Assembly: GCF_900129125.1 (NCBI RefSeq) | Contig: NZ_FQVJ01000017.1 | Coordinates: 1-64,000 of the forward strand | From: Acidocella aminolytica 101 = DSM 11237 | Lineage (GTDB): Bacteria; Pseudomonadota; Alphaproteobacteria; Acetobacterales; Acetobacteraceae | Direction: 5' to 3' | Length of the DNA: 64,000 nucleotides | In this document: piece by piece, positions 16,947-25,985 of the stretch | Numbering within the stretch: position 1 is the stretch's first letter | How the letters are laid out: each line of letters begins with the position of its first letter | Program-made: the position numbers and the translations under genes | Notes under the pieces: generated by a model | What the model saw: only the letters and a program-made list of their open reading frames with translations | What the model was told of the DNA's origin: nothing | The model's database searches: none

Positions 16947-18488
16947 ATGCTGACAGGTGAGATCCGCAACCAGGTCGACCAGATTTGGAATAATTTCTGG
17001 ACCGGCGGCATCTCCAACCCGCTCGAGGTCATCGAGCAATTCACCTACCTGCTCTTCATCCGCCGGCTGGATGAGGAGCACGCCCGCGAAGAGGCTATGG
17101 CCAACCGGCTGAAGAAGCCCATGGCGCGTCGCATCTTCCCCGAGGGCGTGGACGACAAGGGCTGCCCCTATGAGAGCATGCGCTGGTCGAAATTCCGCAA
17201 CCTCGGCTCGCCCCAGGAGATGTACGAAGTGGTGGCGGAGCACGTCTTCCCCTTCCTGCGCACCCTGGGCGGCGACGGCTCCACCTACGCCCACCACATG
17301 CGCGACGCCCGCTTCACCATCCCCACGCCGGGCTTGCTGGTGAAGGTGGTGGAAGGCATCGACAAGGTGCCGATGGAGGACCGCGACACCAAGGGTGACC
17401 TCTACGAATACATGCTGGGCAAGATCGCCACCGCCGGCCAGAACGGGCAGTTCCGCACGCCGCGCCACATCATCCAGCTGATGGTCGAGCTGACGGCCCC
17501 CACACCGAAGGACGTGATCGTCGACCCTGCCTGCGGCACCGCCGGCTTCCTGGTGGCGGCGGGCGAATACATACGCCACCACCACCCCGAAGTGCTGCGC
17601 GACGACAAGCTGCGCGCGCATTTCCACCACGGCATGTTCCACGGCTTCGATTTCGACGGCACCATGCTGCGCATCGGCAGCATGAACATGATGCTCCACG
17701 GCGTGGACAATCCCGACATTCGCTACCGCGACAGCTTGGCCCAGGAGCATACCGAGGATGCGGAGCGTTACTCCCTGGTGCTGGCCAACCCGCCTTTCGC
17801 CGGCGCGCTGGATGCCGAGGCGGTGGCCAAGGACCTCACCGCCATCGTCAAAACACGCAAGACCGAGCTTCTCTTCCTCGCTCTCTTCCTGCGGCTGCTC
17901 AAACCCGGCGGACGTGCTGCGGTGATCGTGCCGGATGGTGTGCTGTTCGGCTCCTCCAAGGCGCATAAGGAGCTGCGCCGCATGCTGGTGGAGGAGCAGA
18001 AACTGGACGGGGTGGTCTCGCTGCCCTCGGGCACCTTCCGCCCCTATGCCGGCGTCTCCACCGCCATCCTGCTCTTCACCCGCACCGATTCCGGCGGCAC
18101 GGATGGGGTGTGGTTCTACGACATGCAGGCGGACGGTTTTAGCCTGGACGACAAACGCCAGCCGCTGCTGCCGGAGCAAAAACTGGGCGTGGCGCCAGCG
18201 CAGAAATTGGACGAGGCCGAGCACGCGAAGAATAACCTGCCAGACGTGCTGGCCCGCTGGCGCGCGCGCGACGGGGCGGAGAAGAAACGCCCGCGCACGG
18301 CGCAGAGCTTTGTCGTGCCCAAGGCCGACATCGCGGCGGCGGGCTGGGATTTGTCCCTGAACCGGTACAAGGAGATCGTGCGCGAGGATGTGCAGCACCG
18401 CGCACCGAAGGAGATTTTGGCCGAGTTGATGAAGCTCGAAGACGACATCCGCGCGGGGATGCAGAAGCTCGAGGAGATGCTTAGCTGA
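16947..18488 (+). CDS. hsdM: Type I restriction-modification methyltransferase subunit
   Basis: 513 residues from the ATG at 16947 (MLTGEIRNQVDQIWNNFW), preceded by AAGAGAG. HsdM N-terminal helical domain (about 1-150), then the SAM-binding motif D-P-A-C-G-T-A-G-F-L at 193-202 and the catalytic N-P-P-F at 281-284 for N6-adenine methylation. It forms M2S to protect host DNA and, with hsdR, M2S R2 for cleavage. First gene of hsdM-hsdS-hsdR; its last base is the first base of hsdS. Confidence 0.97.
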   Translation: MLTGEIRNQVDQIWNNFWTGGISNPLEVIEQFTYLLFIRRLDEEHAREEAMANRLKKPMARRIFPEGVDDKGCPYESMRWSKFRNLGSPQEMYEVVAEHVFPFLRTLGGDGSTYAHHMRDARFTIPTPGLLVKVVEGIDKVPMEDRDTKGDLYEYMLGKIATAGQNGQFRTPRHIIQLMVELTAPTPKDVIVDPACGTAGFLVAAGEYIRHHHPEVLRDDKLRAHFHHGMFHGFDFDGTMLRIGSMNMMLHGVDNPDIRYRDSLAQEHTEDAERYSLVLANPPFAGALDAEAVAKDLTAIVKTRKTELLFLALFLRLLKPGGRAAVIVPDGVLFGSSKAHKELRRMLVEEQKLDGVVSLPSGTFRPYAGVSTAILLFTRTDSGGTDGVWFYDMQADGFSLDDKRQPLLPEQKLGVAPAQKLDEAEHAKNNLPDVLARWRARDGAEKKRPRTAQSFVVPKADIAAAGWDLSLNRYKEIVREDVQHRAPKEILAELMKLEDDIRAGMQKLEEMLS

Positions 18489-19705
18489 TGCTCCAGAAGG
18501 TCCACCCTTCGCCGACCATCCAGCATGTGCCGCTTGCCACGCTGGTACTGGACGTGACGACGCGAAACCCCGGCACAAAGCCAAACGAGACTTTCACATA
18601 TGTCGATCTCAGTGCCGTCGATCAGGAGCGGAAAGCCATCGTGGGCGCGCGTGCTCTCGTAGGTAGCGAGGCACCGAGCCGCGCCAGACAAGTCATCTGC
18701 GCGGACGATGTTCTGGTGTCCACTGTGCGCCCGAACCTGAATGGGGTTGCGCTGGTTCCCGAGGATTACGACGGTGCGATTGCCTCGACCGGCTTTTGCG
18801 TGCTGCGCCCAAATAGAAAGCTTCTTGATCCAGTCTTTCTTTTTCAGTGGGTTCAATCTCCGGCTTTCGTCGCGGACATGATACGGAAAGCAACCGGTGC
18901 GAGTTATCCCGCCGTCTCTGACCGCATTGTCCAGGAATCCCTAATCCCACTCCCCCCACTCCCCGAGCAGCGCCGGATTGCGGCCATTCTCGACCAGGCT
19001 GATGCGCTGAGGGTGAAGCGGCGCGAGGCGTTGGCCATGCTCGACGAAATGGCCCAGGCCATTTTCGTGGAGATGTTTGGTGATCTTCGTGAAAATGCGC
19101 TGAAGTGGCCAATTTATCCAGTATCACATTACGTTTCTGAGTTTCAGGGTGGGAAAAGCCTTGAGGCGAATGGCGACGAAATATCCGCAAAGTATCGCGT
19201 CCTCAAGATAAGTGCGGTTACTGGAATGATGTTTCGTCCGACAGAATGCAAACCTCTGACGGACGATTACGAACCACCTTCAGAGCATTTTGTGCGCCCT
19301 GGTGACCTGCTGTTCAGCCGGGCCAATACAACAGAGCTTGTCGGTGCTGTCGCCTATGTTGAAGAGACGCCACCAAACCTTGTTTTGCCCGACAAGTTGT
19401 GGCGGTTTGTGTTCCGTAAACCGCTATCAGTAGACCCTTTGTTCATATGGGCATTATTCCAGACTCCTGCCGTGCGCGATGAAATTGAACGCCGGGCGAC
19501 GGGAACGAGTGGTTCTATGAAAAATATCTCTCAGGGGAAGCTGCTGGCTCTGCCGACGATTCTACCTCCGCTAACAAAGCAGCGCGAATTCACCAAACGC
19601 CTGCGTGAGCTTCAATCGGTGAAGGTGCGGCAATCCTTTTTTGCCATTGAAGCGGATTCATTTTTTGCCTCCCTCCAACACCGCGCCTTCACAGGGACCC
19701 TGTAG
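18488..19705 (+). CDS. hsdS: Type I restriction-modification specificity subunit
   Basis: 405 residues, with two target-recognition domains separated by conserved helical regions. The first conserved region is P-L-P-P-L-P-E-Q-R-R-I-A-A-I-L-D-Q-A-D-A-L followed by a long helix (RVKRREALAMLDEMAQAIFVEMF); the second ends L-P-P-L-T-K-Q-R-E-F-T-K-R-L. It determines the bipartite DNA target, which cannot be read from the sequence. The start overlaps the hsdM stop (TGATG). The middle part is lower in GC than hsdM and hsdR, normal for the exchangeable recognition domains. Confidence 0.95.
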   Translation: MLQKVHPSPTIQHVPLATLVLDVTTRNPGTKPNETFTYVDLSAVDQERKAIVGARALVGSEAPSRARQVICADDVLVSTVRPNLNGVALVPEDYDGAIASTGFCVLRPNRKLLDPVFLFQWVQSPAFVADMIRKATGASYPAVSDRIVQESLIPLPPLPEQRRIAAILDQADALRVKRREALAMLDEMAQAIFVEMFGDLRENALKWPIYPVSHYVSEFQGGKSLEANGDEISAKYRVLKISAVTGMMFRPTECKPLTDDYEPPSEHFVRPGDLLFSRANTTELVGAVAYVEETPPNLVLPDKLWRFVFRKPLSVDPLFIWALFQTPAVRDEIERRATGTSGSMKNISQGKLLALPTILPPLTKQREFTKRLRELQSVKVRQSFFAIEADSFFASLQHRAFTGTL

Positions 19706-19707
19706 CC

Positions 19708-22700
19708 ATGTCGCAGTTCGGCTTTCTCCAACCAGAATGGCCGGACATTTTTGGTGCGGCCGCGCGCGCCGAGGCGCAGGCGCTGTCAGACCCGCGCGCC
19801 GCCGCCTTCTACGCCCGCCGCACTCTGGAGCTGGTGATGGCTTGGCTCTACAAGGCCGATGCGCGGTTGAATCTGCCCTACCAGGATAATCTCAACGCCC
19901 TCATCCACGAGCCGAGTTTCCGGACCGTGGCGGGTCAGGCGATCTTCGCCAAAGCCCGCTACCTCAAGGATGTCGGCAACAAGGCCGTGCACAGCGACAA
20001 GCCCTTCTCCGAAACGGAAGCGCGCACGGCCCTGGCGGAGCTGTTCCACCTCTGCTTCTGGCTCGCCCGCCATTACGCCCGCGGCCCCAAGCCGGCGGAC
20101 AGCATGGCCTTCGACGCTTCAAAACTTCCCCGCCCGATGGCCCAGGTGGCCAAAATCACGCTGGACCAGTTGCGCCGCCGAGAGGCCGAGTTGCAGGAGC
20201 GCGACGAAAAACTCGCCACCCTGCTGGCGGACAAGGCGCATCTGGACGAAGAACTGGCCCGCCTGCGCGCCGAAGTCGCCGCCGCCCGCACCGCCAATAT
20301 GGCCGTGCCTGACCATCACGATTATGGCGAAGCCGCCACCCGCGACAATTTCATCGACCTGCTGCTGCGCGAAGCCGGCTGGAACCCGAACGCGCCGAAC
20401 GTGGCGGAGTATGAAGTCACCGGCATGCCCACCACCAGCCGCCAGGGCTTCGTGGATTACGTGCTCTGGGGCGATGACGGCAAGCCGCTGGCCCTGGTGG
20501 AAGCCAAGGCCACCCGCCACGCCGCCCTGAAAGGCCAGCAGCAGGCAAAACTTTATGCCGACTGCCTGGAGGCGATGACCGGCCAGCGCCCCATCATCTT
20601 CTGCTCCAACGGCTATGAGCATTGGATTTGGGATGACACCGCCTATCCGCCCCGCGAGGTGCAGGGTTTCTACAAGAAGGACGAGCTGGAGCTGCTGATC
20701 CAGCGCCGCACCACCCGCCGCCCCCTGGCCGAGGCCCAGCCGGACGAAGAGATCGCCGGCCGCTACTACCAGCAACGCGCCATCCGCCGCATCGCCGAAA
20801 CTTTCGAGGATCACCACCAGCGCAAGGCCCTGGTGGTGATGGCCACGGGTGCGGGCAAGACCCGCACGGTCATCGCCCTGGCGGACATGCTGATGCGCGC
20901 CAACTGGGCCAAGCGCGTGCTCTTCCTGGCAGACCGCGTCTCCCTGGTAAACCAGGCCGTGCGCGCCTTCTCGAAAAACCTGCCCTCCTCGTCGCCGGTG
21001 AATCTGGTGACGGATAAGCACAGCGAGGGCCGCGTCTTCGTCTCCACCTACCCCACCATGATGAAGCTGATCGACGAGCAGGATGGCGCCGCCCGCCGCT
21101 TCGGCACCGGGCATTTCGACCTCGTGATCGTGGACGAGGCGCACCGCTCCATCTACCGCAAATACAGCGCCATCTTCGACTGGTTCGACAGCTTGCTGGT
21201 CGGCCTCACCGCCACGCCGAAGGACGAGATCGACCGCAACACCTACCGGCTCTTCGAGCTGGAGAACGGCGTGCCGACCGACGCCTACCCGCTGGAGCAG
21301 GCGGTGGCGGACAAGGTGCTGGTGCCGATGCAGGCCATCTCCGTGCCGCTGAAATACCCCCGCCAGGGCATACGCTACGCCGACCTCTCCGAGGAGGAGA
21401 AGGAAGATTGGGACGCGCTGGAATGGGACGAGGAAGACGGCCCGCCGGAGAGTGTGGACCCGCAGGCGGTGAATAAATGGCTCTTCAACGCCGACACGGT
21501 GGACAAGGTGCTCATGCACCTGATGACCCACGGCCAGCGCGTGGAGGGCGGGGACAGGCTGGGCAAGACCATCATCTTCGCCAAGAACCACAAGCATGCC
21601 GAATTCATCCAGGAACGTTTCGACGCCAATTACCCTCACCTCAAGGGCAGCTTCGCCCGGGTGATCGACTTCCAGATCGATTACGCGCAGAGCCTGATCG
21701 ACAGTTTTTCCATCGCCTCCAAGGCGCCGCACATCGCCATCAGCGTGGACATGCTGGATACCGGCATCGACGTGCCCGAAGTGGTCAACCTCGTCTTCTT
21801 CAAGCTGGTGCGCTCCAAGACCAAATTCTGGCAGATGATCGGGCGCGGGACGCGGTTATGCCCGGACCTGTTCGGCCCGGGGCAGGACAAGAAATTCTTC
21901 TACGTCTTCGATTTCTGCCAGAATTTGGAATTTTTCAGCCAGCCCGAGGCGCAGGCGGAAGGCAACGTGGCGGACAGCCTCTCGGCCCGGCTGTTCAAGA
22001 CGCGCCTGAAGCTGGTCGGCGCGCTGGATGAGGGAAGGGAAGAGGATGGCGCGCATGCCGGCCTGCGCGGCGATGTCGCCGCCCAGCTGCAGCGCGAGGT
22101 GGCGGCGATGAACCTCGACAATTTCATCGTGCGGCCGAAGCGCAAGCTGGTGGAGACTTACTCGAAGCCGGAGGCGTGGGAGCAGCTGGACGATGATGCC
22201 CGCCACGTGCTGGCCGAGGAAGTCGCCAACCTGCCCGCCGAGCTGGACCCGGAGCGGCTGGAAGCCAAGCAGTTCGACATGCTGGTGCTGAACCTGCAGC
22301 TCTGCGTGCTCAAGCGCCAGCCTGGCTTCGTGAAGCTGCGCAAGCAGGCGGAGGAGATTGCCGCAGCACTTGAGGCGCAGGCCAGCATCCCCATCATCCA
22401 GGCCGAGCTGGCGCTGATCCACGACATCCAGACCGATGCCTGGTGGCAGGACGTGACGGTGGAGATGCTGGAGCATGTGCGCCGGCACCTGCGCGGCCTC
22501 GTCCACCTGATCGAGAAGCGCAAGCGCGCGATCATCTACACGGATTTCGAGGACGAGCTCGGCGAGGGCGAGCTTGTGCCGTTCGAGCAATTCGGCCCGC
22601 CGGATTCCTTCGAGAAGTTCAAGGCGAAGGCGCGCTTCTTCCTGCGCCAGCACGAGGACCACATCGCTGTGCACAAGCTGCGCACCAACAACCAGCTCAC

Positions 22701-23076
22701 CCAGACCGATCTGGACGAGTTGGAGCGCATGCTGCGCGAAAGCGGCACCGGCACCGCGGACGACATTGAGCAAGCGAAAGCCTCAGCCGCTGGGCTTGGG
22801 CTTTTCGTGCGCTCACTGGTAGGGCTGGACCGCGGTGCGGCCAAGGCGGCGTTCTCGGCTTTCATGGCCGGGCGCGCGCTGAGCGCCAACCAGATCGAAT
22901 TCATCGACATGATCGTGGAGCAGCTGACCGAGAGCGGCGTGATGGACCCGGCGCGGCTGTATGAGTCGCCCTATACCGACCTCAACGATCAAGGGCTGGA
23001 CGGGCTGTTCGGCGGCGAGGCGGCGGACGCGCTGCTGGCCGTGCTGGACGAGATCAAGCGCCGCGCGGCGGCGTAG
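19708..23076 (+). CDS. hsdR: Type I restriction endonuclease/translocase subunit
   Basis: 1,122 residues. A DUF4145 domain at the N-terminus (about 20-110, AEAQALSDPRAAAFYARRTLELVMAW), a coiled-coil linker (about 150-195), the HsdR nuclease domain with V-E-A-K-A-T near 270, then an SF2 helicase/translocase with Walker A M-A-T-G-A-G-K-T, V-D-E-A-H-R-S and M-I-G-R-G-T-R-L. The C-terminus is of the EcoEI R type. It starts two bases after the hsdS stop. The operon ends with a hairpin at 23091-23121. Confidence 0.96.
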   Translation: MSQFGFLQPEWPDIFGAAARAEAQALSDPRAAAFYARRTLELVMAWLYKADARLNLPYQDNLNALIHEPSFRTVAGQAIFAKARYLKDVGNKAVHSDKPFSETEARTALAELFHLCFWLARHYARGPKPADSMAFDASKLPRPMAQVAKITLDQLRRREAELQERDEKLATLLADKAHLDEELARLRAEVAAARTANMAVPDHHDYGEAATRDNFIDLLLREAGWNPNAPNVAEYEVTGMPTTSRQGFVDYVLWGDDGKPLALVEAKATRHAALKGQQQAKLYADCLEAMTGQRPIIFCSNGYEHWIWDDTAYPPREVQGFYKKDELELLIQRRTTRRPLAEAQPDEEIAGRYYQQRAIRRIAETFEDHHQRKALVVMATGAGKTRTVIALADMLMRANWAKRVLFLADRVSLVNQAVRAFSKNLPSSSPVNLVTDKHSEGRVFVSTYPTMMKLIDEQDGAARRFGTGHFDLVIVDEAHRSIYRKYSAIFDWFDSLLVGLTATPKDEIDRNTYRLFELENGVPTDAYPLEQAVADKVLVPMQAISVPLKYPRQGIRYADLSEEEKEDWDALEWDEEDGPPESVDPQAVNKWLFNADTVDKVLMHLMTHGQRVEGGDRLGKTIIFAKNHKHAEFIQERFDANYPHLKGSFARVIDFQIDYAQSLIDSFSIASKAPHIAISVDMLDTGIDVPEVVNLVFFKLVRSKTKFWQMIGRGTRLCPDLFGPGQDKKFFYVFDFCQNLEFFSQPEAQAEGNVADSLSARLFKTRLKLVGALDEGREEDGAHAGLRGDVAAQLQREVAAMNLDNFIVRPKRKLVETYSKPEAWEQLDDDARHVLAEEVANLPAELDPERLEAKQFDMLVLNLQLCVLKRQPGFVKLRKQAEEIAAALEAQASIPIIQAELALIHDIQTDAWWQDVTVEMLEHVRRHLRGLVHLIEKRKRAIIYTDFEDELGEGELVPFEQFGPPDSFEKFKAKARFFLRQHEDHIAVHKLRTNNQLTQTDLDELERMLRESGTGTADDIEQAKASAAGLGLFVRSLVGLDRGAAKAAFSAFMAGRALSANQIEFIDMIVEQLTESGVMDPARLYESPYTDLNDQGLDGLFGGEAADALLAVLDEIKRRAAA

Positions 23077-23090
23077 GCCCGGCGCGGGAA

Positions 23091-23121
23091 GGGCACCTGG
23101 ACCGTTTCGGCCCAGGTGCCC
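23091..23121 (+). terminator. Hairpin after hsdR
   Basis: GGGCACCTGG and its exact complement flank an 11-base loop 14 bases after the hsdR stop codon. The T-run after the stem is weak (GGTTACTTGA), so it may need Rho or be a bidirectional signal with the convergent gene at 23161. Confidence 0.6.
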
Positions 23122-23160
23122 GGTTACTTGATCTTCAGGATATGGATGACGCCCTGCGGT

Positions 23161-23397
23161 TCACTCGGCCGCGTCGGCGTCCTCGCCGGCCAGCCACCAG
23201 CCCATCCGCCCGCCCCCGATCCAGCCTTCCGCGTACAGCTTCGACAGCGCGGCGGAGATGGAACCGAGCGGCACCTCACCGGCATTTTCCGCGGCCAGGA
23301 GGACGGCGATCTGCGGGCGGGTCAGGGTGGTGTGCTGCTTCAGCAGATGGGCGATTCGCGCGGAGACGGTGTTGGCTGTGAATTGGCGCCGAAGTGG
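23161..23397 (-). CDS. Small winged-helix-like protein, 5' end probably replaced
   Basis: The frame is open to 23514, but the upstream third lies inside an IS-ended element (23391-23548) and is unlikely to be native. The remaining 79 residues look like a winged helix: VSARIAHLLKQHTTLTRPQIAVLLAAENAGEVPLGSISAALSKLYAEGWIG. I do not recognise a named family. It is convergent with hsdR. It may be an intact short gene with an unidentified start, or the C-terminus of a longer gene cut by the element. Confidence 0.4.
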   Translation of the reverse strand, partial: PLRRQFTANTVSARIAHLLKQHTTLTRPQIAVLLAAENAGEVPLGSISAALSKLYAEGWIGGGRMGWWLAGEDADAAE

Positions 23398-23548
23398 GCC
23401 CCCTCCGAAAATCGCTTCAAGTGGCTGAAATCCAAACATAAACAAAATTTGAGAGGGGCCCGATCTGCGCCGATCGGGACCCCTGCTAGGCACTAATTCT
23501 TTTATGTATTTCAATGGATTGTGTTAGTACCGGGAGGGGGACCACTTC
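23391..23548. mobile_element. 158-bp element with IS-like terminal inverted repeats (MITE-like)
   Basis: The ends GAAGTGGGCCCCCTCC (23391-23406) and GGAGGGGGACCACTTC (23533-23548) are complementary at 15 of 16 positions. The interior carries no gene but has a strong hairpin (23454-23484). The size and lack of a transposase fit a non-autonomous element or an internally deleted IS; the end sequence reminds me of IS21-like termini, which is not verified. Confidence 0.55.
23454..23484. terminator. Strong hairpin inside the 158-bp element
   Basis: AGGGGCCCGATC pairs with GATCGGGACCCCT across the loop TGCGCC, a 12-bp stem with one bulged base. A short T-rich stretch (ATTCTTTTA) follows about 13 bases later on the plus strand. 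It may stop transcription entering the element. Confidence 0.5.
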
Positions 23549-23618
23549 AGTGCCGGTTCACAGTCGCGGCGCTATTCGCCGATCTCCGACCTGACGCCAG
23601 GGTGCAAGAGGAGGCGGG

Positions 23619-25013
23619 TTAACCTGTCATTGCCCCCCAAGCCGCCTTCGCCGATCCAAGTGGCGAGGCGGGCAAATCCCAGTGCAAGGGGCTGCCGCCG
23701 ATCAGGATGGGAGACCGCAGCCGGCGCGCCGGTCCCCATGCAGTGTGCTCCGTCTCGGGTGTGTAATCCTCGTCTCGCAGCGTGCTGAAGGCGGCTTCGG
23801 CCTGGGGCTCGCCGCCGTTCACCAGCAGCGCGGCGGTGCGCGCCAGGGAGAGCCGTGCGGTGAACGCGGCTTCATCGCGCACCCGTGCAATCAGCCCGCG
23901 GATCGCCGCGGCCGCCATGAGGTAGCCGGTGGCGTGGTCCAGCGCCTGGGCGGGAAGCGGCACGGGCCGTTCGGCCTGTCGCCAGCGCATTCCTTCATCC
24001 GCGATGCCAGACGACATCTGCACGAGGCTGTCGAACCCGCGCCTGCCCGCCCAAGGCCCGGTCCAGCCATAGGCACAAAGGGAAACATCGATCAGGCCGG
24101 GGCTGATCGCGCGGCGCTGCGCCTCGCCATAGCCGAGCCCTTCGAGCGCGCCGGGGCGGTAGCCGTGCACCAGAATGTCGGCTTCTTCCAGAAAATCCTC
24201 GAAAACGCAACGATCTGCCGTCTGATGAAGGTTGAGCCGCGCGCAGCGTTTGCCAAGGGTGACCTCCGGCACCACGCCGGGTTCGTCCCAGCTAGGCGGA
24301 TCGATCCGCAGCACCTCCGCGCCCAGCCCGGCCAGAAAGCGCGTCGAGATCGGTCCCGCCAGCACGCGGGTCAGGTCAAGCACCTTGATCCCGGAAAGCG
24401 GGCGGGACGGGTGCAGGCGCCATCGCCGACGCATGCCGGGCTGGGTTTGCGCCGTGGCGATCAGCGGTTCCGCCGCCACCGCGCGGCCCTGCTCATGAAC
24501 TCGCCACGCATCCAGCGAACGCATCGTAGCCGCGCAGCCGCCGGCGCCGATAACTGCCGCCTCCAACTCGTCCGTACCGCGCCGTGCAACGGCCTCGGTC
24601 ACTGAATCCCGATCGCCGGCGCAGCCGAGTACGGCCAGCGCCACCGCGCGATGGTGTGGGGCGTTTGTGTGAAGCCTGATCCATCCGTCGGCCGTCTCAT
24701 AATCACCGGCGATCGGGTCCCAGGGAACGGGGAGCTTCCACCCCTCCGGGCTCAGCGACCACTGGAACCATGCCGATGCCAGATGCCTGTCGACCGTGAC
24801 GGGCGTCGCCGCTCCGTCCAGGCCCAGAAGTTCCGACAAGGCCAATCCGGCAGTCGCGATAGCCGCCACCGCAAGATCGGTCACCGCGAAGCAAGAATGC
24901 AGGCTCTCACCGCCTGTGACATGCAGACGCTCGGCGGCGCTGGGCGGCAGCGTTACCGCATGCAGAGCATCTACGAGCATCCTTCCGAGGGGAGAGGGAA
25001 GTGTGTCGGACAT
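23619..25013 (-). CDS. CaiB/BaiF-family (class III) CoA-transferase
   Basis: 464 residues from the ATG at 25013 (MSDTLPSPLGRMLVDAL). Class III CoA-transferases move CoA between carboxylic acids through an aspartyl-CoA intermediate. Signature parts are visible: S-G-I-K-V-L-D-L-T-R-V-L-A-G-P in the second half, E-V-L-R-I-D-P-P-S-W-D, L-N-L-H-Q-T-A-D-R, and D-I-L-V-H-G-Y-R-P-G-A-L-E-G-L-G-Y. The first 180 residues form an extra N-terminal part, so it resembles the longer two-part members. The open frame upstream of 25013 is an ISL3 remnant in antisense. The substrate is unknown; no catabolic neighbours in the operon. Confidence 0.85.
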   Translation of the reverse strand: MSDTLPSPLGRMLVDALHAVTLPPSAAERLHVTGGESLHSCFAVTDLAVAAIATAGLALSELLGLDGAATPVTVDRHLASAWFQWSLSPEGWKLPVPWDPIAGDYETADGWIRLHTNAPHHRAVALAVLGCAGDRDSVTEAVARRGTDELEAAVIGAGGCAATMRSLDAWRVHEQGRAVAAEPLIATAQTQPGMRRRWRLHPSRPLSGIKVLDLTRVLAGPISTRFLAGLGAEVLRIDPPSWDEPGVVPEVTLGKRCARLNLHQTADRCVFEDFLEEADILVHGYRPGALEGLGYGEAQRRAISPGLIDVSLCAYGWTGPWAGRRGFDSLVQMSSGIADEGMRWRQAERPVPLPAQALDHATGYLMAAAAIRGLIARVRDEAAFTARLSLARTAALLVNGGEPQAEAAFSTLRDEDYTPETEHTAWGPARRLRSPILIGGSPLHWDLPASPLGSAKAAWGAMTG

Positions 25014-25136
25014 TGCCTGACGGTACGCCGCTGCGGAGGAAGTGGAAATAGCTAGGTGGAGGAAGAAGCGGTAAACGCTGGCTCGCTGTTTTTTGCCTGC
25101 GCTGGTTGAATTCAGGTACGTGTCCTGTTCAGACGA

Positions 25137-25314
25137 TCTCGATGACTGGCTGGCGATTGCCAAAGGCAGCCTCATCGGGTCATTCGTCAATGACGTCGAA
25201 AAGGACCAGACGGCTGTCAGAAACGCGATCGTCTCGCCATGGTCGAACGGACAGACTGAGGGGCAGATCACGCGCCTCAAACTTATCAAGCGACAGATGT
25301 ATGGGCGCGAAACT
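25137..25314 (+). pseudogene. ISL3 transposase C-terminal fragment
   Basis: Encodes the last part of the same kind of transposase as at 3277-4830: DWLAIAKGSLIGSF...SNGQTEG...RLKLIKRQMYG. It then loses the frame by a two-base deletion before LDLL. It differs from the full copy at a few residues (SFVNDVEKD against SFASGVEKD), so it is not a recent excision product. Confidence 0.85.
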
Positions 25315-25398
25315 TGATCTGCTTCATGTATGGGTAGGTACCCAGGACGAGGAGAGGATTTTGGCCCGCATGAATACTCACAACCGCGCCATACATCA

Positions 25399-25560
25399 CG
25401 TACGTGGCAGAATCGAAAAATCTTCGGTACTTGGAAACAAAGCTATAGATTACGACGAATGCGATGATGTGGTCTTGCTAAATCCGTTGTTCAGGTCTGT
25501 CTCACCGCCATCGCTTATAACCTCAAACGCATTCTTAACATCGACATTCAAGCGGCCTGA
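25399..25560 (+). pseudogene. IS5-family transposase C-terminal remnant
   Basis: Reading from 25405 gives N-R-K-I-F-G-T-W-K-Q-S-Y-R-L-R-R-M-R, an in-frame TGA, then C-G-L-A-K-S-V-V-Q-V-C-L-T-A-I-A-Y-N-L-K-R and a stop at 25558. This is the end of an IS5-type transposase (the IFGTWK and AYNL motifs), inactivated by the stop and probably by an upstream frameshift. Joined directly to the ISL3 fragment. Confidence 0.7.
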
Positions 25561-25662
25561 TTTTAGCATGCCCGCGCTACCCCGCTTCACAGGAATATGG
25601 CCAATCTAGCTCGCATCCCAAACGGCGCGCGAACATTGAGTGACCTGCCCAGACGCTTCATC

Positions 25663-25691
25663 TTGACGGTAATGAAAAAACTCCTTACAAT
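25663..25691 (+). promoter_or_regulatory. Near-consensus promoter of the third VapBC module
   Basis: TTGACG (25663-25668) and TACAAT (25686-25691) are separated by exactly 17 bases, each one base from the sigma-70 consensus in all but one or two positions. It lies 28 bases before the ATG at 25719, so the leader is short and includes the AGGAGG ribosome site. Confidence 0.7.
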
Positions 25692-25718
25692 TTAAAGGGA
25701 CGGGCTAAGGAGGCTTTG

Positions 25719-25985
25719 ATGGCATCGCTTGCGGTCACAGTGAAAGGGCAGGTCACGTTGAAGCGGGACTTGCTGCAGCACCTCGGCATCAAGCCGGGAG
25801 AGAGGGTTGAGTTTGAAAAGCTGCCGGGCGGCGAGCTGAAGGTGCGCGCGGCACGGCCAAGCGGAACAATTGACGGCTTCTTCCATGCGCTGGACGGCAA
25901 GGTGAAGCTGAATAAGCCGCTCAGCATCGAGGAGATGAACGACATCATCGCCGCTGGCTGGGCGGGTGAGCTAGGCGACGAATGA
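25719..25985 (+). CDS. AbrB-type antitoxin (third VapBC module)
   Basis: 88 residues from the ATG at 25719, with AAGGAGG seven bases upstream; a TTG three bases earlier is in frame but less well placed. A-V-T-V-K-G-Q-V-T-L-K-R-D-L-L-Q-H-L-G-I-K-P-G-E-R-V-E is the SpoVT/AbrB DNA-binding fold. The rest (IDGFFHALDGKVKLNKPLSIEEMNDIIAAGWAGELGDE) is the toxin-binding arm. It ends in an ATGA overlap with the toxin gene. Confidence 0.88.
   Translation: MASLAVTVKGQVTLKRDLLQHLGIKPGERVEFEKLPGGELKVRAARPSGTIDGFFHALDGKVKLNKPLSIEEMNDIIAAGWAGELGDE

Noticed and set aside
16545-18584. 679-codon open frame opposite hsdM
   Set aside because: High-GC shadow with His/Gln/Val-rich composition and no domain; hsdM on the other strand is certain.
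20119-21732. 537-codon open frame opposite hsdR
   Set aside because: Shadow of hsdR third-codon-position bias; no domain.
21856-22773. 305-codon open frame opposite hsdR
   Set aside because: Same reason as the previous entry.
23619-25289. Longer CoA-transferase starting at 25289
   Set aside because: The first 92 codons are the antisense of an ISL3 transposase fragment; the start at 25013 is used instead.
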